Positions 31,513 to 39,766 of a stretch of 64,000 nt of DNA are shown in pieces (the stretch's first letter is position 1; each line of letters starts with the position of its first letter). Source of the stretch: a virus. Where the stretch lies: positions 25,243-89,242 of the IMG/VR virus record IMGVR_UViG_3300022592_000003. The stretch is one strand, 5' to 3'. The notes under the pieces were generated by a model, which did no database searches, was not told the DNA's origin, and saw only the letters and a program-made list of their open reading frames with translations. A program made the position numbers and the translations under genes.

Positions 31513-33348
31513 TTAACGATTGCGCTTTTTGATAGCGCCTGTGACTACTGACTTGGCAAACGGTAGAAGATCACGAGCCGACTTGATTCGACCATAGATC
31601 TCAGCACCGTGACGCCATTCATTCTCATTAGATCCTCGACCTGCATACCATTCAGCCGTACTGTCATCCATGATCAATGTCATGGCTGTTAGCACGCCTC
31701 GCTTGGCAATACGTTCGATGATCTCATCGTTCTTGTTGGCGTCAAACGCACCGTCGGTGATGATGAACAGCATCTTGTTCTTCTTACGAGAGGACATAAG
31801 TAACTGTTCGGCAGCAAGCAATGTGGAATACGGATTGGTTCCACCATTGCCATAGATGAACTTATACCTGCTCTTATCAGCAAGCTCAGTACGGCCATAC
31901 GCCAGCTCAGCCTGGTCATCGAATGCATAGACTGTGACTGGAGCACCGATCTGTTCTAGAGCACGCTTGATTGTCCAGCATGCGATAGAAGCATCACGGT
32001 CGTTACCACCACCGGACATAGAGCCTGATCTATCCACCATGATTACGGCTTCAACATCAGCACCATCATTGCCTTCGTCCCAACGATCGAATGCTTCATC
32101 AACTTCACAGCCTCTGATAGCACGCTGAACATTGAGCTTACCGCTGGCTTCCTCACGATGCCACATAGGTTCACACTCGTCACGCAAACGTTGTAGTTCA
32201 CGAGCAAACTTGCGATACAAGACCATGGATTCATCAGGGACGATAGTCTTATCGAACTTACCCTTCTTGATCGCATCATCATGTTTACCGTCTCCGCCAA
32301 CGATTACCTTCTGCTTAGTCTTGATATCCTGCTGAACGTCTTTACGTTCTAGCACTGTCTGGATAGTGTCCTCAAGCATGTCTTTGACTGATTGTGGAAT
32401 ACCACCAAGACTATCTACATGGCCTTGGCCAGGAGTCATAGATGGTGGTAGGTTGCTCTGCTGATTTTGCTCTCTAATGTCTAGAGCTTCTTGAGCAGAT
32501 TGTGGTTGCGTGGTTGTTTGTGTTGGATTGGATTTAGGAGCGACTGATGTTGACTCAGCCTTACCCATACCACCAGCACGCTTGGCATCCTTCTCCTGAG
32601 CCTTGCCAGGTTCGGGACGACCTTTGGTTACTGGGTCACGATTAGTACAGCCGTTAGGACCTTGCGGCATGTTCGGCATGTCTAGATTACCTAGCACCTC
32701 ATCATTGAAGCGCTTGATAAGTTCCTGACCCTTAGCATAGTCACGTGGGAATGCCAACAGACGATACTGATCTACGATGTCTGCGATTACTGGCACGAGT
32801 TCAGGCTTAGCAAACATATCTCTGAATGCTTGCCTGATTTCAATTGGTAGATATCTACGACCACGGACTAGCAAATAGTTTCCTGCTGCTTCCTCCGGTG
32901 TTGTTGATAGCCACCTAGATATTGTTGCTGTTAGATACGGCGCAATAGATGGATAACGAGCGACTAGCAAGGTTTCAATACGCTGATCCTCCAGCATATT
33001 GGCTGCTTGCATTAAGTCGTTCTCGACTACCCACTTCATGAACGTAGTACCACGACGTGGTGTATACAAGTGATGAGCAAGCTCATGATAATTAAGGCCG
33101 TTGACTTGAGTTAGTGTCTCAAGATCTATCTCCTTGATCTCATCGGCATTGAACGTAATAGATTGTCCGTCTGACCATGCTGGCGCTGGACCACCTTGAA
33201 CTACGTTAATCGTAACCGGATCTCCAGAGAGAACACGGTCAGCCTGCTCATACACACGGCAGAGAGCGTTGAGTCGTACAGATCGTTCCTGTGCTTCCTC
33301 GTCACGTTCCTGCCGATACCACGCATCATTCAGGTCTTCCTCAAACAT
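31513..33348 (-). CDS. HExxH-containing VWA-domain protein (CobT-like partner of AAA+)
   Basis: 611 residues. HELAHH at 88-93 is a zinc-protease-like motif in the N-terminal domain. A Pro/Gln/Thr linker follows (about 240-310), then a conserved helical part, then a von Willebrand A domain with MIDAS VDRSGSMSG (about 440). Such proteins pair with MoxR/CobS-type AAA+ ATPases, here the gene immediately upstream, 9 bases apart. Known pairs insert metals or remodel proteins. A link to the B12-dependent reductase is tempting but unsupported. The linker contains a CCAACACAAACA copy. Confidence 0.82.
   Translation of the reverse strand: MFEEDLNDAWYRQERDEEAQERSVRLNALCRVYEQADRVLSGDPVTINVVQGGPAPAWSDGQSITFNADEIKEIDLETLTQVNGLNYHELAHHLYTPRRGTTFMKWVVENDLMQAANMLEDQRIETLLVARYPSIAPYLTATISRWLSTTPEEAAGNYLLVRGRRYLPIEIRQAFRDMFAKPELVPVIADIVDQYRLLAFPRDYAKGQELIKRFNDEVLGNLDMPNMPQGPNGCTNRDPVTKGRPEPGKAQEKDAKRAGGMGKAESTSVAPKSNPTQTTTQPQSAQEALDIREQNQQSNLPPSMTPGQGHVDSLGGIPQSVKDMLEDTIQTVLERKDVQQDIKTKQKVIVGGDGKHDDAIKKGKFDKTIVPDESMVLYRKFARELQRLRDECEPMWHREEASGKLNVQRAIRGCEVDEAFDRWDEGNDGADVEAVIMVDRSGSMSGGGNDRDASIACWTIKRALEQIGAPVTVYAFDDQAELAYGRTELADKSRYKFIYGNGGTNPYSTLLAAEQLLMSSRKKNKMLFIITDGAFDANKNDEIIERIAKRGVLTAMTLIMDDSTAEWYAGRGSNENEWRHGAEIYGRIKSARDLLPFAKSVVTGAIKKRNR
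32515..32526 (-). repeat. CCAACACAAACA element, copy 4 (in coding sequence)
   Basis: Exact 12-mer in the disordered linker of the VWA gene, read as Pro-Thr-Gln-Thr. Confidence 0.8.
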
Positions 33349-33357
33349 TTACCCTCC

Positions 33358-34767
33358 TTATACTATGGCGGTGTGTTGGGTTACCCATTGTGCTAACTGC
33401 TCATCAATAGGTAGGTCTACTTGCTGCTCAACTTCGATCTGGATTTCCATACCGAAGTCAGTCTTGATGTTGTGCTCGTGTGTCTGGAATACCAGACGTA
33501 CGGATGCTTGCTCGTCTGCTGAGAAGTGAGCAATGAAGTTCTCAACTGCAAAGTCATAGCCGAGATCCTCATCCTTGATGAACTCCTCGATCTCCATGAG
33601 CATGTTAGTTGAGATTGGGGTCTCATACTGACCCTTGGCTGCCTCGCCACGCAATTGCTTAACGAGTGATAGCAAGGACTTGGATGAGACTAGCTTTGCC
33701 TCGACATTGTCGTCGTAATCCCATGACAGTTGAATGTCAAAGCGGTTACGCATAGCAAAGTTGAGCGGTGTGGTACCGATATAGTCTGGGTTCATGGTCG
33801 CAAAGATTGTTAGATCCTTGTGGGCCACGATTGTTTCACCCATATGATCGAGCAGCGTAATGCTACGACGACCATCGGTGAGTGGATATAGGGTGGTATA
33901 GATCTTAGGACTGATGAAGTTCATCTCGTCCAGTAGTAGTACACCACCGTTGCGAACAACGTCAGTTACTGGCCCGTCAATCCAGCCATAGCTGCCGTTG
34001 CCATCAGGAATAAAGCCACCGAATAGCTGGCGAGACTCCATAGATGCGTTACCAGATACTGTTGCCATACGCAAGCCACGTGCTGCGGCCCACGCTTCAA
34101 CAGCTGTAGTCTTACCGGGGCCGGTTGGGCCGTAGATAAGAACGTTGATGTGCTTATCACGTGCTTTGTCGAAGATGTTGAAGTCTTCAACGTTGTACAG
34201 CTTACGATGTACATATCGTTCTGCCAAATGCTGTGGCGGAACTGTAGCTAGTGATACAGCAAATGTTGGAGACGCTGTCTGCTGTACAGGAGCGGCATCC
34301 TCGTTTGTTTGTGTTGGGACAGGAACTACTAGAGGAACTGTAGTGCTTGTCGCAGCACGATTATCTGTTACGTATGCTTCCAATGAATCATCTCCGATGC
34401 TGATTTGTTCGTAGAAGTTACACACAACATCTACCAGAGGTGTTGTGTCTGTTGTTGGTTCAGCCTTGGAATGCTTGTCGCATGCCTTGGTGCCCAACAC
34501 TGGGGAATATCCCTTGGAAGTCATGGCACGCTCATCCGCTGGCGTAACGTATACGCCAACAGGAGTCCGTGTCAATATCTCACTATCCAAAATGCTACTA
34601 GTTAGACTGTCAAGAGTAGTTTCCTCCCACTTATTGTGAGGACCCTTAGTTCCATCGGTCAACCTAGAGTACACACGCACATTACCATCATGCGGTGTGA
34701 TAAGAACTTGACGACGCTTGCCGTTCAAGCCCTCATCGTATGACTCAGTGAACATTGCTATGTCCAT
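33358..34767 (-). CDS. MoxR/CobS-like AAA+ ATPase
   Basis: 469 residues. About 180 N-terminal residues without a known domain, then Walker A YGPTGPGKTT (~215), pore-loop-like SGNASMESRQLFGGFIP, Walker B GGVLLLDEMNF, sensor 1 IFATMNPDY and arginine finger region NFAMRNRFD. MoxR-type ATPases act as chaperones with VWA partners such as the next gene. A CCAACACAAACA copy lies in its linker. GAAAGGG precedes ATG. Confidence 0.85.
   Translation of the reverse strand: MDIAMFTESYDEGLNGKRRQVLITPHDGNVRVYSRLTDGTKGPHNKWEETTLDSLTSSILDSEILTRTPVGVYVTPADERAMTSKGYSPVLGTKACDKHSKAEPTTDTTPLVDVVCNFYEQISIGDDSLEAYVTDNRAATSTTVPLVVPVPTQTNEDAAPVQQTASPTFAVSLATVPPQHLAERYVHRKLYNVEDFNIFDKARDKHINVLIYGPTGPGKTTAVEAWAAARGLRMATVSGNASMESRQLFGGFIPDGNGSYGWIDGPVTDVVRNGGVLLLDEMNFISPKIYTTLYPLTDGRRSITLLDHMGETIVAHKDLTIFATMNPDYIGTTPLNFAMRNRFDIQLSWDYDDNVEAKLVSSKSLLSLVKQLRGEAAKGQYETPISTNMLMEIEEFIKDEDLGYDFAVENFIAHFSADEQASVRLVFQTHEHNIKTDFGMEIQIEVEQQVDLPIDEQLAQWVTQHTAIV
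34306..34317 (-). repeat. CCAACACAAACA element, copy 5 (in coding sequence)
   Basis: Exact 12-mer in the linker before the ATPase domain, read again as Pro-Thr-Gln-Thr. Confidence 0.8.
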
Positions 34768-34793
34768 TTGTTACCCTTTCTCTCGGTTATTGC

Positions 34794-35033
34794 TTAGTTG
34801 TCAGGACCGAACAGTCGTTCGGCCATCACAGTTATGAAGGTGAAGCTTGCTTGCCTAGATTGTGGCCACTCAGTAATCAATTCAAATAGAATATCTTTCT
34901 CAGAGGCACTATCTATTACTTTGCTGAATTGTCCTTGAGCAAACTCAATGAACTCTTCACGTTCTTCTTCAGGAATCATGTCAAGAGTAAACTCTTGTGG
35001 TTCGATTCCCTCATCGTCACATTCGTGACACAT
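34794..35033 (-). CDS. acidic protein with N-terminal CxxC
   Basis: 79 residues; GAAAGGAA before ATG. MCHECDDEGIEP then helical, Glu-rich sequence. Upstream of the ATPase in the same direction, 26 bases apart. Unknown; may be an accessory of the ATPase pair by position. Confidence 0.65.
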   Translation of the reverse strand: MCHECDDEGIEPQEFTLDMIPEEEREEFIEFAQGQFSKVIDSASEKDILFELITEWPQSRQASFTFITVMAERLFGPDN

Positions 35034-35225
35034 ATGCTTTCCTTTCTCTAGATGTTTGGTTGGCTTACCTCTGGCGCCTTCAGGGACTTTTGGGTCTAGC
35101 TCAACGTCACCTCAACTGCCGCTACACACGATGGTATCTGTGTGCACTAGTCATTTTGGATCGGTCTCTTGCATCACCGCCGGTATGTCGGAAGTAGGCT
35201 TAGCCAACCAAACATAGCTGACAAC
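35034..35225 (-). ncRNA. possible structured RNA or small inverted-repeat element
   Basis: No convincing gene. A 13-bp perfect pair TGTTTGGTTGGCT (35053-35065) and AGCCAACCAAACA (35202-35214), extendable by one more A/T pair, closes about 136 bases. Inside on the minus strand are a hairpin ACACA/TGTGT and other GC-rich stretches. This could be a noncoding RNA or a MITE-like element, though no second copy or target duplication is seen. Confidence 0.4.
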
Positions 35226-35522
35226 CTAGAGCTGCCAGCCGATCGAGACACTTACTGAACCATCTACATCATAGTGATCTAGATTGATTCCACGTTGCCA
35301 GCGGTCAAGCATTACCTTTTTACCGCTTTCACGTGTGGATTCGTAGCAACCAAGATATGACTCGTGGTAATGCTCGAAGCCTTTATGTCGGGTGTTATAT
35401 ATTTCCAAGTACTGTTGATGTGCTTGGATACGACGTCCGCAATTGCCGCAAGAGTTGATTGCTGTTACCAGTTCATTCTCAGAGGCTGTCTGCGACGCCC
35501 TTAACTTAGCCTTTTCAGACAT
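35226..35522 (-). CDS. hypothetical protein with CxxC
   Basis: 98 residues from ATG at 35522 (GAAAGGG upstream). ELVTAINSCGNCGRRIQAHQ and later HYHESYLGCYES suggest a zinc site. DVDGSVSVSIGWQL ends it. A CCAACACAAACA copy lies upstream. Unknown. Confidence 0.68.
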   Translation of the reverse strand: MSEKAKLRASQTASENELVTAINSCGNCGRRIQAHQQYLEIYNTRHKGFEHYHESYLGCYESTRESGKKVMLDRWQRGINLDHYDVDGSVSVSIGWQL

Positions 35523-35541
35523 AGTCACCCTTTCTCGGGTT

Positions 35542-35553
35542 TGTTTGTGTTGG
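35542..35553 (-). repeat. CCAACACAAACA element, copy 6
   Basis: Exact 12-mer immediately after the TAA of the 35554 gene, 19 bases before the next ATG. Confidence 0.8.
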
Positions 35554-36054
35554 TTAGTATTTACCCTGGGCTTTTTCCATGACTACAACGTCAACAGAGT
35601 TTTGTGTACTGTTAACGAGGATGTCATGGAAAGCACCATGGTCCATCTGCTTACTTAAAGCACCGGCTACAGTACCTAAGTAATTTCCTGCACTGCCTGG
35701 CTTATTACGGAGAATAGCCCGTGTAGCCACTACAGTTTCACCCCATGCATATGCAAGAGGCGCTAGATATTCACTGTATGCCTTCACAGTGTTATCCATT
35801 CCATCAGGTGTGCCAGCGATAGCAGCAGAAAGAATCTCGAGGGTGCGAGATCTTTCTTCAGTATCTGCGTTTGACAACAGGAAGCTCATTACAGCATCCC
35901 TGAAGTTTGTAGATATCTCGCTCATCTGTACTAGATTGCGAGGAACTAAGCCACCTCTAAGGTACTGCGATGCAAGAGCAGGATCCGTTGTTTCACCTGA
36001 CATGTATGCAGCGATAGAGATGTTAGGATCATAATTAACTTTGAGATCCAACAT
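35554..36054 (-). CDS. hypothetical helical protein
   Basis: 166 residues with mostly helical, soluble sequence (LEILSAAIAGTPDGMDNTVK, AYSEYLAPLAYAWGETVVAT). No motif. Overlaps the next upstream gene by 20 bases. Confidence 0.7.
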   Translation of the reverse strand: MLDLKVNYDPNISIAAYMSGETTDPALASQYLRGGLVPRNLVQMSEISTNFRDAVMSFLLSNADTEERSRTLEILSAAIAGTPDGMDNTVKAYSEYLAPLAYAWGETVVATRAILRNKPGSAGNYLGTVAGALSKQMDHGAFHDILVNSTQNSVDVVVMEKAQGKY

Positions 36055-36772
36055 ATGCGGCTACCATCCTTTCTAGTTCGTTCATTGGTTGTTTTACTAT
36101 GTTGCCATTCTGTACTCTGATAGGCGAACCATCCCAAAGTACAGAAACCTTTTTATTCCCATAGTCACGCTTGCCAAGACCGTTACATGACCAACACATT
36201 TCTGTTAGTTTTGTTAGGTGACTGTCTGTTTGATTATGACTACATTCGAGTTGGTGATACTTTCTCCAATTATTTGAAGGCTGTGCGCCTGGATGATCAG
36301 GGCAAATAAATGTCCCATCCTCAGCAGTACTACCTACAAAACAAGTTGGTGGATTACACCAGCCATCTATTTTGCCGATCTGCCTACACATACGGCAGCC
36401 TTGGGTCTTTGATGGGGTAAACGCAGCATCACGTTCGGTGATATAGAATTTGAAATTACGGCGGTTAACTTGAATACCGGCATACTTCCAGATGGTATAT
36501 CGCATGCTCTGACTATCTAAGCAATTGAATGATCCACCCCAATGGGTAGATACCTGACCACCTTGTAAGGTCATAGTATCGTCAGGGTGAATTGTGATTA
36601 GTGGGTGCCTGTTAGTCCATTGATTGACTATCTGTATGTCGCTAGTCTTATTGAACTTGTTGGCATACTGAATGCGATTGCGTTGACCGTCATAGAGCGT
36701 ACGCTCCCATTTCTTACGGCCATTAGCAAGATACGATTGCCATTCAGCATACGTATGAACTCGCCAACTCAT
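36035..36772 (-). CDS. Cys-rich protein with HNH/zinc-like pattern
   Basis: 245 residues. Cysteines and histidines in the second half: GCRMCRQIG, WCNPPTC, FICPDHPG, LECSH, MCWSCNGLG. This could form two zinc sites, and ICPDHPG looks like a deposit protein or zinc-finger fold; no clear HNH catalytic His is seen. Overlaps the next gene by 4 bases. Unknown. Confidence 0.65.
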   Translation of the reverse strand: MSWRVHTYAEWQSYLANGRKKWERTLYDGQRNRIQYANKFNKTSDIQIVNQWTNRHPLITIHPDDTMTLQGGQVSTHWGGSFNCLDSQSMRYTIWKYAGIQVNRRNFKFYITERDAAFTPSKTQGCRMCRQIGKIDGWCNPPTCFVGSTAEDGTFICPDHPGAQPSNNWRKYHQLECSHNQTDSHLTKLTEMCWSCNGLGKRDYGNKKVSVLWDGSPIRVQNGNIVKQPMNELERMVAAYVGSQS

Positions 36773-37080
36773 TGCGCCTCCGCTGTCTCAAATAAACCTG
36801 CATAGCAGGCTACAGGAGCTGGATCCTCCATGTCAACATACTGGAGTTCGATAACACGCTCACGGTCACGCTCGAGTGTTTGTGTTGGCTCATTATCGAA
36901 CCACACAGATGTGAGTGATATCACAGATGAATCAGGTTTGAGTAACTTGAGGGCAAACCCCAAGCCATCCATCAAGCCACTGTGGTATGCACGACTATGC
37001 TGATGGTCATCCCAATGCAGGTCATCGTGCTCCTCAACTATCTGTTGCTCTATAGCCTTTACTATCTTCTTGCGCTTCAT
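36769..37080 (-). CDS. hypothetical protein
   Basis: 103 residues. A basic start (MKRKKIVKAIEQQIVE), His-rich HDDLHWDDHQHSRAYH, then strands. A CCAACACAAACA copy is in its coding sequence. Overlaps both neighbours by 4 bases. Unknown. Confidence 0.68.
   Translation of the reverse strand: MKRKKIVKAIEQQIVEEHDDLHWDDHQHSRAYHSGLMDGLGFALKLLKPDSSVISLTSVWFDNEPTQTLERDRERVIELQYVDMEDPAPVACYAGLFETAEAQ
36877..36888 (-). repeat. CCAACACAAACA element, copy 7 (in coding sequence)
   Basis: Exact 12-mer inside the 36769 gene, read as Pro-Thr-Gln-Thr. Confidence 0.8.
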
Positions 37081-37349
37081 ACTAGTGACTTACCTAGTAG
37101 GGAAACAGACTGAGGGTTGTAAACCTTGCCTGTCTTCCAATGAGGTATTGATTTGTGATCAGCACGACCACCGGCAGCCTTCCAAGCCTCACGCTTTTCG
37201 TGGCTCTTGAGAGTACGACCGTTGACATGTGTGAAGTTAGACTTCTCCATCTGTGCTGGTCCTGGGTTTTGCTTGCGAGCCTTACCGTTCTTACGGTCAC
37301 CCGCTGTGTTTGCTTTCGGAGTTGATACTCCGCCTTTACCTTTTGCCAT
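37077..37349 (-). CDS. small basic protein
   Basis: 90 residues, Lys/Arg/Gly-rich (MAKGKGGVSTPKANTAGDRK) with SHEKREAWKAAGGRADHKSI. Composition suggests nucleic-acid binding. GAAAGGGG before ATG. Unknown. Confidence 0.65.
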   Translation of the reverse strand: MAKGKGGVSTPKANTAGDRKNGKARKQNPGPAQMEKSNFTHVNGRTLKSHEKREAWKAAGGRADHKSIPHWKTGKVYNPQSVSLLGKSLV

Positions 37350-37369
37350 TGTCTGGCCCCTTTCGGAGG

Positions 37370-37624
37370 TTAGTAGATTGTCTCTACACTGCTGTGTAGA
37401 GTTGTGATGCCATCCTCATCCCATAGGAATGAGGCTTCCTTGTAGGTCAGTCCCTTATAGGCAACCGCATCTACAATGAATTCTAGTCGTGCGATAGAGC
37501 GTTCAAAGACTCCTTGAACAGTCTCATCAATCAGTAATATGCGTCCTTGCTTGAAGGCTTGTTCTTGTACCTCAGCAATAGTTAGCTTAGGTGAGAGGCG
37601 CATCTCAAGATATATATCGTCCAT
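37370..37624 (-). CDS. hypothetical protein
   Basis: 84 residues; overlaps the preceding gene by one base. LSPKLTIAEVQEQAFKQGRI followed by LLIDETVQGVFERSIARLEF; alpha/beta, no motif. Confidence 0.66.
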   Translation of the reverse strand: MDDIYLEMRLSPKLTIAEVQEQAFKQGRILLIDETVQGVFERSIARLEFIVDAVAYKGLTYKEASFLWDEDGITTLHSSVETIY

Positions 37625-37890
37625 TATTTATGCCAATCTACTAGATAGGTTGTGCCCCACTTATCATAGGGAATGTTGATGATGGTCCAAATCTTCCACC
37701 ACCTATATCCTGCTCGTGATAGTTCAGTGCCGTTGTAATGGGCAAAGTCTTCATGATCTAATGCTCGCTCTATCGCAAAACTTGATAGATGATTGCAAGC
37801 ATTGGCAAACCACCTGAGTGGCAAGATGTTGGTCTTGTGCTCTGGTGTGGTTGAATACTCAAACCTACCGTGCAAGTCTTCCGGTTCCAT
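37624..37890 (-). CDS. hypothetical protein
   Basis: 88 residues; GAAAGGAGT before ATG. Trp- and His-rich (LPLRWFANACNHLSSFAIER, YRWWKIWTIINIPYDKWG). First gene downstream of the tRNA-Arg. Unknown. Confidence 0.66.
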   Translation of the reverse strand: MEPEDLHGRFEYSTTPEHKTNILPLRWFANACNHLSSFAIERALDHEDFAHYNGTELSRAGYRWWKIWTIINIPYDKWGTTYLVDWHK

Positions 37891-37987
37891 AGTTACTCCT
37901 TTCTATTAGTAATGAGCAGTTTATAGAGATGCTCAGCTCTTGGCGAGGGAGGTTTTCTGACTACAAGTCATCCCGCACTCCGTGCCG

Positions 37988-38060
37988 TGCCCTCAGCCAG
38001 AATCGAACTGGCAACACTCACCTTAGGACGATGATGTTCTATCCATTGAACTATGAGGGC
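37988..38060 (-). tRNA. tRNA-Arg (anticodon CCT)
   Basis: The minus strand folds as a full cloverleaf: acceptor GCCCTCA/TGAGGGC, D stem GTTC/GAAC, anticodon stem TCATC/GGTGA with loop GTCCTAA (anticodon CCT, reads AGG), T stem GCCAG/CTGGC with loop TTCGATT, discriminator A. CCA is not encoded. It lies within noncoding sequence between two small genes and may supply a codon rare in the host. Confidence 0.9.
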
Positions 38061-38181
38061 GTAAGCAGTTTAGCCTTGTCATGCTTAGGACAGGAGTTCT
38101 TTTACCTCAGGAAGAACTATAGAAACCAACCACATGTGGACTCTCGTCTCTTAGACCACTTAATGTGTGTTATTAAATTGT
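38061..38181 (-). other. noncoding stretch upstream of tRNA-Arg
   Basis: Contains a 7-bp hairpin AGTTCTT/AAGAACT (38095-38101 with 38112-38118) and a palindrome CCACATGTGG. No gene start. Probably part of the tRNA precursor or a second structured RNA. Confidence 0.4.
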
Positions 38182-38625
38182 TTAGCGGATGAACTGAGCC
38201 CAAGTAGATGTTGTTGTGATCTTGAACTCAGTATCTGTTGAGCCTTGGATGATTGCGATAGCATTTTCTACCTGATCGTAATCACTCAATGGCTTGCTGT
38301 AGTTTCGAGTTTTATACTCAGGACTACGAGAACACTGTGGGTATTTACCCAAGGCTGCCTCTAGTTCTGTAGTATCAAAGTAGATACTGGCACGATAGCT
38401 ATTCGCATAGCCTCCTATACCGATATCAAACTTTGTTGCCTTAGCGATGTTCTTCTTGACCCATGCTTCGGCCTTCTTTTCCCAAGCGGCACGACGCTTT
38501 TCAATGGTGGCAGAGTCTTTTTCCCACTCTGTTATCTCATCGTCCATACGCTTGATTGTTGCTTTTAACTTGGCGACTAGATCTTTCTTAGCCCAAGTTG
38601 TTGCGATTACCTTGGTTGAGGTCAT
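38182..38625 (-). CDS. hypothetical coiled-coil protein
   Basis: 147 residues from ATG with AGGAGGG 8 bases upstream. Residues 10-70 are a long charged helix (DLVAKLKATIKRMDDEITEW, EKRRAAWEKKAEAWVKKNI), then an alpha/beta tail. The upstream 400 bases are noncoding and hairpin-rich. Unknown. Confidence 0.7.
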   Translation of the reverse strand: MTSTKVIATTWAKKDLVAKLKATIKRMDDEITEWEKDSATIEKRRAAWEKKAEAWVKKNIAKATKFDIGIGGYANSYRASIYFDTTELEAALGKYPQCSRSPEYKTRNYSKPLSDYDQVENAIAIIQGSTDTEFKITTTSTWAQFIR

Positions 38626-39030
38626 GGTAATAGCCCTCCTTTGTTGTACGTGGTCCCCACCACGGCTGTGGCGGGGCGTGTTTGTGTTGGTGCATGTTTT
38701 ATAGACCACATGCTCTGCGTCTTCATGTGCATACCATCTCTATACAGTCAGAACTAAGCCTTTGCCGTGTACATCCCACGAAGTATGTACGAGAGCAAAG
38801 GGTCCGGCCCATGCCTCTAGACTTATTAGCGTAGGCCTCTCAGCCATTGCGTTCGGATCCTTATGAACATGCCATTCCTAACCTGATCGTCGTGCGAGTC
38901 TGTATGTCTTGGATTACCTATGTAATCCAGTATGAGCAGGCACGTGCATCCTGCTCATACTGCATCGCATAGAAAAAAACGGGCGGGGGAGAGTACCCTC
39001 AGACTCTCAACCCCACCCCCTCACATAAGA
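38626..39030 (-). other. 405-base noncoding region with several strong hairpins
   Basis: Holds: a GC stem (minus strand CCCCGCCAC/GTGGTGGGG, near 38656-38677), a CCAACACAAACA copy, CCTTTGC/GCAAAGG with inner GTACAT/ATGTAC (38759-38801), GGATTAC/GTAATCC (38911-38928), a perfect 12-bp AGTATGAGCAGG/CCTGCTCATACT (38929-38961), and GAGAGT/ACTCTC (38989-39008). No open frame with a ribosome site. Best read as structured RNA or a long leader for the 38182 gene. Confidence 0.5.
38679..38690 (-). repeat. CCAACACAAACA element, copy 8
   Basis: Exact 12-mer in the noncoding leader, directly followed on the minus strand by a GC-rich hairpin. Confidence 0.8.
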
Positions 39031-39291
39031 CTAGAACTCACGCTCCTCATAGGCACTGAGGGCATACTCCAACTTGTTAAAATACTCACCCACATGGCAT
39101 GTGCCACGAGCATGGTTATATGTCCATACGACATAGGGATCGTATGGGCTACGCTCTGAAGCGTCACATAGAATGATGTCGGTGTATTCATCAGCCTGCT
39201 TGTGCTTGATGATTACTGCACCAGTGCTGGCACCGCCGTCACCCTGAAGAATTGTGCCTTCAGTAATAGTTACAAGTGTGGACTCAACCAT
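39031..39291 (-). CDS. hypothetical protein
   Basis: 86 residues, start overlapping the previous stop (TAATG). TLVTITEGTILQGDGGASTG, AVIIKHKQADEYTDIILCDA; a beta-rich small protein. TTGGAGG is upstream. Unknown. Confidence 0.68.
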   Translation of the reverse strand: MVESTLVTITEGTILQGDGGASTGAVIIKHKQADEYTDIILCDASERSPYDPYVVWTYNHARGTCHVGEYFNKLEYALSAYEEREF

Positions 39292-39422
39292 TATTTAGCC
39301 TCCAATATATTGTTAATCAGTTTGAGCATATGTATCTCAGCCTGAAGTTGATACATCTTGATCTGTATATCAGCGAGTTGCTGTGAGATTTCTAGCAATC
39401 GCTCTGAGTCATCGTCTAGCAT
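39291..39422 (-). CDS. 43-residue coiled-coil peptide
   Basis: ATG overlaps the end of the WhiB gene. Heptad-like pattern (LLEISQQLADIQIKMYQLQA) across the whole peptide suggests a short coiled coil that may dimerise or bind a partner. Placement between WhiB and the next gene with overlaps at both ends supports that it is real. Confidence 0.6.
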   Translation of the reverse strand: MLDDDSERLLEISQQLADIQIKMYQLQAEIHMLKLINNILEAK

Positions 39423-39766
39423 GCGTACTTCTCCTTTAACTTAAGGCTCTTGAGGATTTGTTCTAGCGGTAGGTTTTTCTGGCCGGTAACCAACACGCCT
39501 CTATCCTTAGGTGTAGTACCACCCTGAATAGAGTGTCGGTCATCACGATCAACAGCATCTTTCAAGCACTCTAACTTGACAGGGCAATTAGCACAGACAC
39601 GCAAGGCTGCTTCAGCCTTAGCCTTGTAGTGCATGCCTCGCTCACCATCAGCAAAGTAAAACGCCTCAACATCACAGCCACGACAATTAGCCTTGTCCTG
39701 CCATGATAGGTCAGTACTCAACAGGGTGAGGATATGATGCCCTGGTCTAGCCATAGTTTCATTCAT
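39416..39766 (-). CDS. WhiB-family regulator, second copy
   Basis: 116 residues. ANCRGCDVEAF and RVCANCPVKLEC give C ... C-x2-C-x5-C for the iron-sulphur cluster; the usual GVWGG turn reads IQGGTTPKDR, and the C-terminus is basic. It differs clearly from the copy at 7737, so two distinct WhiB-type switches are encoded, one in the replication block and one in the accessory block. Confidence 0.85.
   Translation of the reverse strand: MNETMARPGHHILTLLSTDLSWQDKANCRGCDVEAFYFADGERGMHYKAKAEAALRVCANCPVKLECLKDAVDRDDRHSIQGGTTPKDRGVLVTGQKNLPLEQILKSLKLKEKYAC

Noticed and set aside
37891-37987. Second tRNA next to tRNA-Arg
   Set aside because: GACT-TGT-AGTC looks like an anticodon arm, but no acceptor or T arm pairs around it.
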